Assembly: GCA_944388075.1 (NCBI GenBank)
Contig: CALXHI010000018.1
Coordinates: 62,001 to 126,000, forward strand
Origin: an uncultured Clostridia bacterium
GTDB taxonomy: Bacteria; Bacillota; Clostridia; Oscillospirales; Ruminococcaceae
DNA length: 64,000 nt
Direction of reading: 5' to 3'
Positions within the stretch are counted from its first letter, which is position 1. Each line of letters opens with the position of its first letter. A program made the translations under genes and the position numbers. Below, in pieces: positions 25,548 to 34,117 of this stretch. Below the pieces are notes generated by a model, which saw nothing but the letters and a program-made list of their open reading frames with translations, was not told the origin of the DNA and did no database searches.

Positions 25548-26030
25548 TTAGTATAGCATATTTTCTTGCTCGTTGCAAGTGCTTTTTCCATTTTTCTGTT
25601 TTTTAGGCTTTCTGTACAATTCCGGCATTGTACTCAGTCTTCGGCTTGTACCAATTAACAGGTGCGAACGACGGCGTATGGGGATTGGTGTTTGCTGTAC
25701 GCCCGATACACCACCTCCCATGCCGACCGGCAGCATCGCAAGCAGCACCCACGGCATGCCTGCATGTCCCCGTACCAACAGTACCATCAGCCACCAAATA
25801 CCGGTCAGCAGCAATGCCGTCTGCATGCCGCATTGGAAGCCACCATGCCGCAAGCGTCTGCCGGACATTCTTGCCGATACCAAGCATCCACCCAACAGTG
25901 GCAACGCTGCAAGATACGCATACAAAGTGGTCGGCACATCGATAACCGTACACAATGCCGCCATGCCGAGCATGCCCACCAACGATATGGGCATCCCGAT
26001 CAGCAGCACCATCCGTATCACTATGTACAT
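25548..26030 (-). CDS. TIGR04086-type membrane protein
   Basis: A 160-residue hydrophobic protein with about four membrane segments (about residues 3-22, 25-45, 70-90 and 93-110) and a basic C-terminal tail. Size, hydrophobicity and position directly before the SCIFF gene fit the TIGR04086 family, which is commonly found near SCIFF; I recognise it by context more than by motif. ATG 26030 follows GGGAGGG with 8 nt. Its stop overlaps the SCIFF promoter. Confidence 0.55.
   Translation of the reverse strand: MYIVIRMVLLIGMPISLVGMLGMAALCTVIDVPTTLYAYLAALPLLGGCLVSARMSGRRLRHGGFQCGMQTALLLTGIWWLMVLLVRGHAGMPWVLLAMLPVGMGGGVSGVQQTPIPIRRRSHLLIGTSRRLSTMPELYRKPKKQKNGKSTCNEQENMLY
25550..25578 (-). promoter_or_regulatory. 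SCIFF promoter
   Basis: TTGCAA (25578-25573), 17 bp, TATACT (25555-25550) on the minus strand. It overlaps the end of the upstream membrane-protein gene, so scfA-scfB have their own transcription start. Confidence 0.75.
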
Positions 26031-26102
26031 CGGGCATCCCTCCCACTTCAGCCTATGCGGCACAAGCAGGAAACAGAACCGCCCATATCCCAATATGTTT
26101 GA

Positions 26103-26345
26103 TTATTTGGCTCGCTCGGCAACGATATCCGCCATCTCGCCCACATTTTTCATGCCGGACACCTCACGCATCTGGAAGCGCATGCCGAATCGCTTTTCGA
26201 CAGCGGAAATGAGATTGAAATGCTCAACGCTGTCCCATTCCTCGATATCGGCGGCTGTCATTTCCGGAAACAGCGTGATGCTGTCATCGTCAAACACTTC
26301 CCGAAACACGGGTGTCAATTGTTCCAATGCCTCTGCTCTGGTCAT
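26103..26345 (-). CDS. Acyl carrier protein of the O-acylation cluster
   Basis: An 80-residue carrier protein. The phosphopantetheine site is Ser39 in EEWDSVEHFNL, in the expected helix-start position. It is acidic and has the usual four-helix length. It follows the DHHW protein by 15 nt and belongs to the operon algI-DHHW-ACP, so it probably delivers an acyl (perhaps acetyl) group to the MBOAT protein, as DltC does for DltB. It is more likely a dedicated carrier than the fatty-acid ACP, since no fab gene is nearby. Confidence 0.88.
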   Translation of the reverse strand: MTRAEALEQLTPVFREVFDDDSITLFPEMTAADIEEWDSVEHFNLISAVEKRFGMRFQMREVSGMKNVGEMADIVAERAK

Positions 26346-26360
26346 GAGAATTCCTCCTGT

Positions 26361-28259
26361 TTATTGCGTCCGAATGGTATCGATTTTTCTTGCATTTGCA
26401 CCGCTGGCACTGAACGAATTCATCGCAAACAGCACATCGGTTACGCCTCGTTCCTGCAAGAAGGTAATCGCATTCGGCTCAAAATACCGCACATCAATGA
26501 CATAGATTTCCTCGAACGAGGAGGTCAGCCAAGGCACAAGTGCATTGCCGTAGCTGTCCTTGAAGATGGCGAGCTTACGACTGTTCTTGACCTCGGTTTG
26601 CACATGGCAGACCAAATCATCGCTGCCCATGTAGACCAGATACCAGCTGGCGGGCTTGATATTGGTCAAATCCAGCAGCAGACTGCGCTGATGCTTGCCG
26701 CCCATGCTCCGGTTGTAGTAGGTTGTGGTATATTGCGCACTTGGCACATAGTAGAAGAAGGTTTCGGGATTTTCCTTCAAGGTAATGTCGCCGGAATAGC
26801 CATACAGCGTTCCGACATAGCCTTCTTTCTCCACCTTCGTGTAGCTCGACATTCGGGCAAACGGCACTCTTGCAACCTCAGAGAACGTTTCCGCCGCATA
26901 GAATGCACCAAGTGCCGACCAATGGTGGTCGGTGCGCATGAAAATCGGCTCATCGGCATGCTGTTCGAGTGCGCCGTAAGCATCCACATGCTTGACGCCA
27001 TCCAGACGAGAGGCGATATAGCCAATTGCTTTCTCTTCACTCGTCACCAAGTACTGAAATTTCTCCGGTGTATAGAACGAGCAGGGTGTCGGTACAACCA
27101 TCGAATACACCTGTACCTGCTCCCCCAATGCCGCCTTGAATTGGTTGACGGACATGGCATAGCCCTCGCCAATCGTCTCATTGCCGCCATAGAGCATGAT
27201 GCCCCGCTTATTGTGAATGAGTATGGAATTGCTCAGCTCGCCGCCATCGTCTTCGGGTACGGTTGTGGTAGTTGTCGTGGTACCGGTTGCAGCTGTTGTG
27301 GTGACGGACAATGCCGGGTCAATGGTTGTAACAGCAGTGGTTGTGGTTTCCTGTACGATGGGAACATCACCGTGAATGGTCGCTCCGGTCTTATGCCAAC
27401 CCATCATCTGCCGCAGCTTTGCCGTCCAATGCTTGAACGTCTCCCGATGCGGCACGGTATCATCATACCACTCGGAGATGCCGGCGGTATACTTGCCTGC
27501 AAGGTAATTAGATACCGAAAATTCCGGCATGGCTGCTAAATTGCGATTCTCAATCTCCGATACGGTCGGGCGTTCGAGCATCAATGCCGCTGCCGCAATG
27601 CCGAATACCAACGCTAAGCAGCAAACACTGTTGACAATCGCAAGTCTGCGGTCAATCTTCGGCTGCTGTTGTTCGGCTTGTACGGCTTTTGCGGTTTTCT
27701 GCCATACACGCTCCGCTCGCCGCAGCTGCCGCTTCACGATCGGCTTTGCCGCTGCGGTTTCGGCACGGTATTGCTCTGCCGCTTCTATCATATGCAGCTT
27801 GCGCTGTTCCTCCTGCCGTTTTCGTTGCTGCTGTGCCTGTTCCGCAGCCTGCACCCGTTCGAGTGGGTCATGCCGCTCCACGGCCGTTGGTATAGCAATT
27901 GGCTCCGGCTCGGTAATCATTTCAACCGGGTTTACGAATTCTTCCGGTTTGGGCTGCACAGCGGTATCCGTCTGTTCGAGCATCTCTGCCGAACGCTGCC
28001 GAATCCACTGATATGCCTCTGCCGCCAATGCAGATGGCGAATCCGTATTCGGTTTGGGGTCAGCCGGTGAAGGCGGCGGTGCAGGTTCGGTATGATAGGG
28101 GATGCGCTCCTTTTCCGGCTCGACCTTAGAGATGCGTCTGCGACGCTTCTTTCGCTGAACAGCGGCTGTTTCCCGCAGTTTCTGCGCTTCGGCTTGTTCC
28201 TCCGGCAGTGCGACATCGATCTCATTGGAGTCATTGCCAAGCATGCTGGATGTCAACAT
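26361..28259 (-). CDS. DHHW (AlgJ/AlgX-like) surface O-acyltransferase
   Basis: A 632-residue membrane protein. A long cytoplasmic N-terminus (1-203, rich in Glu, Gln, Pro and Lys) precedes one membrane helix (about 204-228), an extracellular linker with two Thr-rich runs (about 304-333), and an SGNH/DHHW domain. Catalytic candidates are MRTDHHWSALGAFY (Asp444, His446) and FKDSYGNALVPW (Ser569). In the alginate system AlgJ and AlgX, with the same Asp-x-His and Ser, carry acetyl from the MBOAT protein to the polymer. ATG 28259 follows AAAGGGGGAA; a TTG two codons earlier is possible. The large cytoplasmic part is unusual and could contact the carrier protein. Confidence 0.85.
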   Translation of the reverse strand: MLTSSMLGNDSNEIDVALPEEQAEAQKLRETAAVQRKKRRRRISKVEPEKERIPYHTEPAPPPSPADPKPNTDSPSALAAEAYQWIRQRSAEMLEQTDTAVQPKPEEFVNPVEMITEPEPIAIPTAVERHDPLERVQAAEQAQQQRKRQEEQRKLHMIEAAEQYRAETAAAKPIVKRQLRRAERVWQKTAKAVQAEQQQPKIDRRLAIVNSVCCLALVFGIAAAALMLERPTVSEIENRNLAAMPEFSVSNYLAGKYTAGISEWYDDTVPHRETFKHWTAKLRQMMGWHKTGATIHGDVPIVQETTTTAVTTIDPALSVTTTAATGTTTTTTTVPEDDGGELSNSILIHNKRGIMLYGGNETIGEGYAMSVNQFKAALGEQVQVYSMVVPTPCSFYTPEKFQYLVTSEEKAIGYIASRLDGVKHVDAYGALEQHADEPIFMRTDHHWSALGAFYAAETFSEVARVPFARMSSYTKVEKEGYVGTLYGYSGDITLKENPETFFYYVPSAQYTTTYYNRSMGGKHQRSLLLDLTNIKPASWYLVYMGSDDLVCHVQTEVKNSRKLAIFKDSYGNALVPWLTSSFEEIYVIDVRYFEPNAITFLQERGVTDVLFAMNSFSASGANARKIDTIRTQ

Positions 28260-28280
28260 AACCAATCGTTCCCCCTTTCA

Positions 28281-29687
28281 TCAGAATCGGAAATACAAAA
28301 ACGGATTGTTGGTCGCATCGACCAGCAGCACACTGCTGACCAGTAAAAGTGCCACATTGCAGACATTCTGCAAAATGCCGATGGAGTAAGACATGGATGT
28401 TGAACGATTGCGGAGCTTCTGTAACCAGTCATAGAGCGGGAAACAGCAGACGAGTGCTGCCACCAGCAACCACAGGTTATTGAGCATCGAAAGCCTTGTG
28501 ACCTGATCGAACACGGCATTGCCGTTCAGACCGATCATACTGCGCAGGCACTGCAACAGCCGTCCCATATCCTCGAAATAGAAGATACCAAATCCGATGA
28601 TGACAACGAGCTTGCTGTACAAATGCCGAATGACAAGCGGAATCTTTTTCATCTGCTTCTTGCCGATGCACTGCTCCAAAAAGACAAAAAATCCAAAGTA
28701 CAAGCCCCAGATGATAAAGTTCCAGCTTGCCCCATGCCACAATCCCGTACAGAACCAGACAAGGAACAATCCGCCGTATTTGCGCCGTTTTCCGAAAATC
28801 GGAACATAGAGCAAGTAATCACGGAAGAATGTACCGAGGGAGATATGCCAACGCTGCCAGAATTCCGAGATATCCTTGCAGAGGAACGGATGGCAGAAGT
28901 TTTCATCGAAGTGAAAGCCGAACATCAATCCCATGCCGATGGCCATATCCGAATAGCCGGAAAAGTCAAAATAGACCTGCAAGGCATACACAATCAGCGC
29001 ATACCATGCACCAACAATCGTCAGCTGACTGACATCGGCTTCCAAGAAGGTTTCGACAATCACGGACAGATGGTTTGCCAAAATGACTTTTTTCGCCAGA
29101 CCGAGAATAAAACGAGTCATACCCTGACTGAATTCGGTCAGCGTGACGGAGCGATTGCGGATTTCCTGCTCCACAATCGAATAGCGCACAATCGGACCGG
29201 CAACCAGCTGCGGAAACATCGAGATGTACAGCAAAAAGTACAGCGGATTCTTTTGGCAGGCAACCTTGCCCCATTGCAGATCAATGAGGTAGGACAGAAT
29301 CTGGAAGGTATAAAAGCTGATGCCGATGGGCAATCGCAGGTCAGGCACGGGCAGGTCTACATGGGGAATGAGATTGAGATTTTCTACGATAAAAGCACTG
29401 TATTTGAATACACCCAGCAGCCCGATATTGAACACCAGACTGACACCCAGCCATGCGCCGCTCTGCTTTGGCTTGTCTTTGTTATGCTCGATGGCAAGCC
29501 CGAACAGATAATTGACCAACACACTGCCTAGCAGCAGCAAAATATAAACCGGCTCTCCCCACGCATAAAACACGAGGGAGAAGATGATCAAAACAACATT
29601 TTTAGCCGTAATAGACGGCGAAAGCCCGTAGCACAAGAGGCATACGGGAAGAAATAGATACAGAAAAATCAGGCTTGAAAAAACCAT
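28281..29687 (-). CDS. algI: MBOAT-family O-acyltransferase (AlgI-like)
   Basis: Membrane-bound O-acyltransferase that passes acyl groups across the membrane. It has 468 residues and around ten hydrophobic segments. The family signatures are FWQRWHISLGTFFRDYLL and the catalytic histidine in CTGLWHGASWNFIIWG. ATG 29687 follows GGGAG; an in-frame upstream start at 29720 is less likely. First gene of the operon with the DHHW protein and ACP (gaps 21 and 15 nt). The acyl donor and target polymer are unknown; alginate itself is unlikely in this lineage. Confidence 0.92.
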   Translation of the reverse strand: MVFSSLIFLYLFLPVCLLCYGLSPSITAKNVVLIIFSLVFYAWGEPVYILLLLGSVLVNYLFGLAIEHNKDKPKQSGAWLGVSLVFNIGLLGVFKYSAFIVENLNLIPHVDLPVPDLRLPIGISFYTFQILSYLIDLQWGKVACQKNPLYFLLYISMFPQLVAGPIVRYSIVEQEIRNRSVTLTEFSQGMTRFILGLAKKVILANHLSVIVETFLEADVSQLTIVGAWYALIVYALQVYFDFSGYSDMAIGMGLMFGFHFDENFCHPFLCKDISEFWQRWHISLGTFFRDYLLYVPIFGKRRKYGGLFLVWFCTGLWHGASWNFIIWGLYFGFFVFLEQCIGKKQMKKIPLVIRHLYSKLVVIIGFGIFYFEDMGRLLQCLRSMIGLNGNAVFDQVTRLSMLNNLWLLVAALVCCFPLYDWLQKLRNRSTSMSYSIGILQNVCNVALLLVSSVLLVDATNNPFLYFRF

Positions 29688-29831
29688 GCTGCGCTCCCGT
29701 ATTGTTTGGGGTTCTGCCAATCAAGGCAAATGTACCCCGTATTCTTTTGTTCTTATACGAAATGAATTTGCGATCCGCTCCATGCAATCTTGTGCTCAGA
29801 GTCGGATTTTCTCTTTCTATGCGCCGCAAAA

Positions 29832-29858
29832 CTGCCGCACCAAACGGGGGTACGGCAG
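29832..29858 (-). promoter_or_regulatory. Hairpin in the algI leader
   Basis: On the mRNA CTGCCGTACC pairs with GGTGCGGCAG (10 bp with one wobble, 7-nt loop) followed by TTTTG, about 12 nt after the predicted start and ~145 nt before algI. It may act as a weak attenuator or a 5' stabilising structure. Confidence 0.5.
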
Positions 29859-29876
29859 TGAAGTGACCCTATTATC

Positions 29877-29905
29877 ATTATAGCGTACTTTGTGGATTCT
29901 TGCAA
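29877..29905 (-). promoter_or_regulatory. algI operon promoter
   Basis: TTGCAA (29905-29900), 17 bp, TATAAT (29882-29877) on the minus strand. It gives a ~180-nt leader for algI-DHHW-ACP. Confidence 0.8.
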
Positions 29906-29985
29906 TACCTTTTTCATTTTTCTTGCAAATTCACAAAGAACTCGCCCAATTGCTGTCGTTTTTTGACGTTCCGACTGCAGGCCGC

Positions 29986-31491
29986 TCAAAAGTCCAATTT
30001 CTGCATATTTTTCTCATGTTCAGTCACTTGATGTGAGGCGTTGTCTGTTTCCAATTCATTCATATAGCCCTCATACAGATCGTTGTAGACCTCAAGCTGC
30101 CAGCTGCACAGATCATTCGGAGACTCGTAATACATGAACACAACCGAATCTTCCAATTCAGAGATGATCGTATCGCCCGGCTTGCGCTCGTCCGAAAATG
30201 CCCACTCGGACACTTCTTCGCCATAGAGCGTACTGCTTTCCGGATAGCCCGCAAGTTCGCCCTTGCTTTGATAGGTTGAAGAATCCTCGGAATACTGATA
30301 TGCCAGATCGCCAAATACCTCTACCGTGCCGCCGCCCTGCTCAAACTGCCTTTGCAGGCTCTCCATCATCTGCACGGCATATTCCTTACCGTCATAGCTA
30401 TCATAGGAAAGGACGATCGTGCGCAGATTGACGGTATCCGAGTCATTTCGAGTCGGCTCGGACAGCAGCTGATAAACCTGAAAATACTTCAGGTCACTGC
30501 TGTCTACTACCAGAGTGTCTCCGACTTCCGCTTCAGACTGCATCACCCACTGCTCCACCTCATCAATATAGCTGCTGCCGTAATTCTTAAGCACCATGGA
30601 GTTCAGGATACGGGTGACATCCTCTTCGCTTTTTTTCCGCATGGTGCGCAGGAATTCGCCCACATATTCCCGGAAAGAGGCCGGGTCTTCACATTTCGCC
30701 AGATCATTGGCAAACACCTCAGCTTCATCCTTCGTCAGTTCCGTATCTTTCGGCGTACTGTCCACCCACGCAAAGCTGAAACAGTTCATCTCCCAAGAGA
30801 GATAGTCTGTTGTATTGTCATCGTACTGTTTCTGAATATCCTCGTCTGTGATTTCAATGCCGTCAACATAATGCTGCCGATACGACGATGCCAACGCACG
30901 CAGCTTCATTGCCTCCTCGATATCCTCTGTGCACATACCATCGGGATATTGACTCAAGTCCTCTGCTGCTGCCTCCTGATGAATCTGCTCGAGCTCCTCC
31001 TCTGAAAGCGTATAACCTGCCGCATATGCCGACTCACACATTTGCAGAATGGGTGTGACCAGCTTCATCGTACTTTCGAGAAAGAACTCGTACCATGTCA
31101 TATCGCCGTACGTCTGGTCCTTGTGGGAACGATCGGGCTGATAGCCGAGCTGCGTTTCTGCTGAGGTATTGTACTCCATGAAGCTATCCACACAGTCTTG
31201 ATAGTAATAGGTAAGCATCGCATTCGTCAGCTTGATATGCTCCGTTTCTACTGCAATGCGTTTGTGCAGGAAATAGCCGCTGTTGTCGAGCAGCTGATAC
31301 ACCGTAAAGCCGACTGCGCCGACCACCACGACAGCAGCTGTTGCAATGGATGCAGCCTTCAGCACACGCTTCCGCTTTACCTTTTTCTGCTGACGGCGTT
31401 CCTCAGCCTTGCGCGCCTGCTGTTCGGCAATTTGTGCCGCACGATTGGGATTGCCGGATTTCGTATTGTTCTTGTTCTTTTTCTTTGCCAT
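29986..31491 (-). CDS. Membrane-anchored PpiC/SurA-like foldase
   Basis: A 501-residue protein: a highly basic, Lys/Gln-rich cytoplasmic N-terminus (1-48), one membrane helix (about 49-70) and a large extracellular part resembling SurA/PrsA-type folding factors (N-terminal helical domain with SEEELEQIHQEA and ITDEDIQKQYDDN motifs; a divergent parvulin-like region about 360-450). Such proteins help secreted proteins fold. ATG 31491 (MAKKKNKNN) follows AAAGGATT. It lies downstream of a DHHW-like gene and upstream of the algI promoter. Isomerase activity cannot be judged. Confidence 0.65.
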   Translation of the reverse strand: MAKKKNKNNTKSGNPNRAAQIAEQQARKAEERRQQKKVKRKRVLKAASIATAAVVVVGAVGFTVYQLLDNSGYFLHKRIAVETEHIKLTNAMLTYYYQDCVDSFMEYNTSAETQLGYQPDRSHKDQTYGDMTWYEFFLESTMKLVTPILQMCESAYAAGYTLSEEELEQIHQEAAAEDLSQYPDGMCTEDIEEAMKLRALASSYRQHYVDGIEITDEDIQKQYDDNTTDYLSWEMNCFSFAWVDSTPKDTELTKDEAEVFANDLAKCEDPASFREYVGEFLRTMRKKSEEDVTRILNSMVLKNYGSSYIDEVEQWVMQSEAEVGDTLVVDSSDLKYFQVYQLLSEPTRNDSDTVNLRTIVLSYDSYDGKEYAVQMMESLQRQFEQGGGTVEVFGDLAYQYSEDSSTYQSKGELAGYPESSTLYGEEVSEWAFSDERKPGDTIISELEDSVVFMYYESPNDLCSWQLEVYNDLYEGYMNELETDNASHQVTEHEKNMQKLDF

Positions 31492-31532
31492 GATTTTGAA
31501 AATCCTTTCCATTCTATATATTTATGATGCAA

Positions 31533-32633
31533 TCAGTCCCGGCTACTGCCGTTCAAGGCGTGCAGCGTCACGCCGTCGGCAATCGTATCCGCACTGCATA
31601 CAATCAAGATTTGCTGTGCATCTGCTGTGAGGTAAGGCTGCAAATCGATGCGGTCTGCCTGTGCCAAATTCACCACCGTGGCCTTTCGATAATGCAGCGA
31701 AAAAAACGGCACAAAATTTCCGCCAAACTCATCCGTAATCAACAGCAAATGGCTGTTGCTGTGTACACTCGTTTCAATCTGCAAAACCGGATAGCGCACT
31801 GCCGCAAATACAGCATCTGCCTGTTCCGGCTGTTCGCATGCATCAAGGGAATAGCAAGAATCGAGCGTGGTTGCACCGGTTTCGTCCCATGCTGTTACCT
31901 GTATCTCAATTTGACCGGCATCATAATCATACAGATCCAGTAAATCCGGCTCAAGTCCAAAATATCCTGTTTCCTGCACCAGATTGCCGTAATAACTGTC
32001 CGAAACATGATACACCCGAAAGCGGTCAAAGCCCACATGAGGAAAGCCCAGTCGGCGAATCGCCGTGCGATAGGCGAGATATGCACCATAGGTTTTCCAA
32101 CGGGTATCGGTACGGTAGTAAATTTCCGCATCTCTTGACGCATACAATCGCTGCACGCAATCGATTTTAGAGACCTTTGCATCAAGCAATCCCTCCATAT
32201 CCCGCAGCATTTGCAGCTCATCTGCCTGTGGTGCGCCGGTCGGCAGCGTGTCGGCATAGATGCCTGCCGCTGTCGGAACAGCCATCCAGTACACCGGCAC
32301 ATCGACCTGTGCAGCATACGCATTGATCTGTGCCGCCGATGCCGCAACCGCTTCCATATCATAATTCGCATGATAACGCAGCATCCGATCGCCCACCACA
32401 TACACATCTCCGATACGGTCACCGCCCAGTGCCAGCTTTGCGCGGTCATATACCCGTACCATTTGTTTCCCAAACGGTACGGCATCAATGCGATCGTTTG
32501 CTCGTATGCTGCTCACAAGCGACCCAATCATGAAAAACGCCACACTGCCTGTCATCACCAGTAGCGACCCCATTGCCGTGGCATGCTTTGCGGCAGCAAT
32601 CAGGCTGTCGGTTTTACGCTTATCGGCATCCAT
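31533..32633 (-). CDS. DHHW-family pseudoenzyme
   Basis: A 366-residue protein with one N-terminal membrane helix (about 22-43) and an extracellular domain that aligns by eye with the DHHW protein at 26361-28259. The motif TDHHW is TDTRW (residues 175-179), with the catalytic His replaced by Arg, and the KDSYGN nucleophile motif is TDEFGGN (300-306), with Ser replaced by Glu. The surrounding pattern is kept (YYRTD, FVPFF). This implies a non-catalytic partner or polymer-binding paralogue. It overlaps the acetyltransferase gene by 14 bp upstream and precedes the PpiC-like gene by 41 nt. Confidence 0.7.
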   Translation of the reverse strand: MDADKRKTDSLIAAAKHATAMGSLLVMTGSVAFFMIGSLVSSIRANDRIDAVPFGKQMVRVYDRAKLALGGDRIGDVYVVGDRMLRYHANYDMEAVAASAAQINAYAAQVDVPVYWMAVPTAAGIYADTLPTGAPQADELQMLRDMEGLLDAKVSKIDCVQRLYASRDAEIYYRTDTRWKTYGAYLAYRTAIRRLGFPHVGFDRFRVYHVSDSYYGNLVQETGYFGLEPDLLDLYDYDAGQIEIQVTAWDETGATTLDSCYSLDACEQPEQADAVFAAVRYPVLQIETSVHSNSHLLLITDEFGGNFVPFFSLHYRKATVVNLAQADRIDLQPYLTADAQQILIVCSADTIADGVTLHALNGSSRD

Positions 32634-33075
32634 GCCGCAACCCTTCTATTTGCGTTAAATCCAAGCACATCGGGATTGCTCCGGCAGGACAGGGCCGCAA
32701 TGCCGCTGTTTCCGTTGCCCCAATGCGAGCAGCAAAGACTTGCACACCCGCTTCCTGTGCCACTTCCGCATAAAGAAAGCCGGCACCCTGCTGCATGGCG
32801 AGATTCGCTGCCAATGCCGCAAGCATCCGACCCATGCCGTGACGGCGATATGCCGGCGCAATCGCCAATGCCGATACCACCGCATACTGTGCCTGTTCGC
32901 CGAGCCGCTCTCCGCTTAACAGAAACGCACCAATCAGTGCATCCTCCTCCGTAGCGATTTGTATTGTGCCGCCCTGTGCCTGCAATGCGTCCGGATTGAT
33001 AGGCATACCCAGCAATGCTTCGATGGCGGTTCGGAAGGAATGCTGTTCCTGCGTCAGTGTGCCAATTTGCAGCAT
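32620..33075 (-). CDS. GNAT-family N-acetyltransferase
   Basis: A 151-residue GNAT protein. The acetyl-CoA loop is seen as VSALAIAPAYRRHGMGRMLAALA (motif A, R-x-x-G-x-G/A form), with a C-terminal motif B region around GFLYAEVAQEAGVQVFAA. ATG 33075 follows AAGGAGG; the frame is open upstream to 33165, across the promoter. First gene of a unit with the DHHW pseudoenzyme and the PpiC-like foldase. Substrate unknown. Confidence 0.8.
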   Translation of the reverse strand: MLQIGTLTQEQHSFRTAIEALLGMPINPDALQAQGGTIQIATEEDALIGAFLLSGERLGEQAQYAVVSALAIAPAYRRHGMGRMLAALAANLAMQQGAGFLYAEVAQEAGVQVFAARIGATETAALRPCPAGAIPMCLDLTQIEGLRHGCR

Positions 33076-33106
33076 ACAAACGCCTCCTTGTAACCGTGAT
33101 AGTCCT

Positions 33107-33135
33107 ATTGTATCACATTTTCGATGATTTGTAAA
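33107..33135 (-). promoter_or_regulatory. Promoter of the GNAT/DHHW-like/PpiC unit
   Basis: TTTACA (33135-33130), 17 bp, TACAAT (33112-33107) on the minus strand. Confidence 0.65.
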
Positions 33136-33158
33136 GCCTTTCCGCAGAAGATTCCTGC

Positions 33159-33187
33159 TTGCCATTTTTGAAAATTCGGAGTATACT
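33159..33187 (+). promoter_or_regulatory. birA promoter
   Basis: TTGCCA (33159-33164), 17 bp, TATACT (33182-33187). Leader of about 27 nt, no structure seen. Divergent from the promoter at 33107-33135. Confidence 0.72.
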
Positions 33188-33220
33188 ATAAGATAAGATT
33201 GTGAAACGGAGGAATGTTAA

Positions 33221-34018
33221 ATGGATTTCAATGCCATACAAACAGCAATTCTCGATGCACTTCGACCGACCGATGCATACACGCTGACCGTCTGCGACTG
33301 CTGTACTTCCACCAACACATTGCTGCGCAGGCACGCCGATGCCGGTGCGCCGCAGGGAACGGCAATCCTTGCCCGTTCGCAAACCGCCGGAAAGGGCAGA
33401 CAAGGACGCTGTTTTCATTCCCCTGCACAAACCGGACTGTACTTGAGCGTACTCTATCGCCCTGATTTTCCGGCAGAACAGGCGGCATTGCTCACACCGA
33501 TGGCGGCAGTTGCAGCAGCGGAAGCCATCGAGTCGATATTGGGTGAGTATGTACAAATAAAGTGGGTCAACGACCTGTTTCTGCATGGGAAAAAGATCTG
33601 CGGCATTCTCGCTGAAGCCGCCTATTCTTCCAAAGCTGCCGCCCTTGACTATGTGGTACTGGGCATCGGTATCAATCTTCTGCCGCCGCCCGAAGGCTTT
33701 CCGCCGGAGCTGCAATCCATCGCAGGTGTGTGCTTTCCGGCGGATACCGACCCGGATACTGCTCTCATCCGAACCGCAAGTGCCTTGCTGCGTGCGCTGA
33801 CTGACGGCTATGCCGGCTGTTTGCAAAAAGCCTATCTGCCGGCATATCGGGAACGGCTCTGTGTCCTCAACCGTCCGATCATCGTTTCCGAGCTTGGCAT
33901 AGACCGCCCTGCAATTGCACTGGAGATGGATGATGATCTGCGGTTACTCGTGCGCTATGCAGACGGCAGCGAACAGTGGCGTTCCACCGGAGAAATTCGA
34001 CTGCGCATCGAGCCATAG
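33221..34018 (+). CDS. birA: Biotin-[acetyl-CoA-carboxylase] ligase, short form
   Basis: Activates biotin to biotinyl-AMP and attaches it to carboxylase carrier domains. It has 265 residues. Motifs are STNTLL, the biotin/ATP loop QTAGKGRQGRCF (GRGRRGR-type), KWVNDLFLHGKKICGIL and VVLGIGINL. It lacks the N-terminal helix-turn-helix of E. coli BirA, so it is the non-repressor form. GGAGG precedes ATG 33221. Confidence 0.93.
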   Translation: MDFNAIQTAILDALRPTDAYTLTVCDCCTSTNTLLRRHADAGAPQGTAILARSQTAGKGRQGRCFHSPAQTGLYLSVLYRPDFPAEQAALLTPMAAVAAAEAIESILGEYVQIKWVNDLFLHGKKICGILAEAAYSSKAAALDYVVLGIGINLLPPPEGFPPELQSIAGVCFPADTDPDTALIRTASALLRALTDGYAGCLQKAYLPAYRERLCVLNRPIIVSELGIDRPAIALEMDDDLRLLVRYADGSEQWRSTGEIRLRIEP

Positions 34019-34075
34019 CCATTTCTCATGTGGCAAATGCCGTGAAGGCGTATGTTTTCCCATGGTTTCGCATAT

Positions 34076-34117
34076 GGTGCAATAAGCCGGTACATTCCAT
34101 ACACCGTACCGTGCACC
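34076..34117 (+). promoter_or_regulatory. Hairpin next to the spoIIID ribosome binding site
   Basis: GGTGCA (34076-34081) pairs with TGCACC (34112-34117), and within it GGTAC (34089-34093) pairs with GTACC (34106-34110). The ribosome binding site AAGGAG starts at the next base (34118). No convincing sigma-E promoter was found, although CATACACC lies in the loop (34098-34105). Confidence 0.4.

Noticed and set aside
27240-27360. Thr-codon repeat in the DHHW gene as a possible genomic repeat or recombination site
   Set aside because: It is in frame and encodes a Thr-rich extracellular linker of a kind common in Ruminococcus surface proteins.
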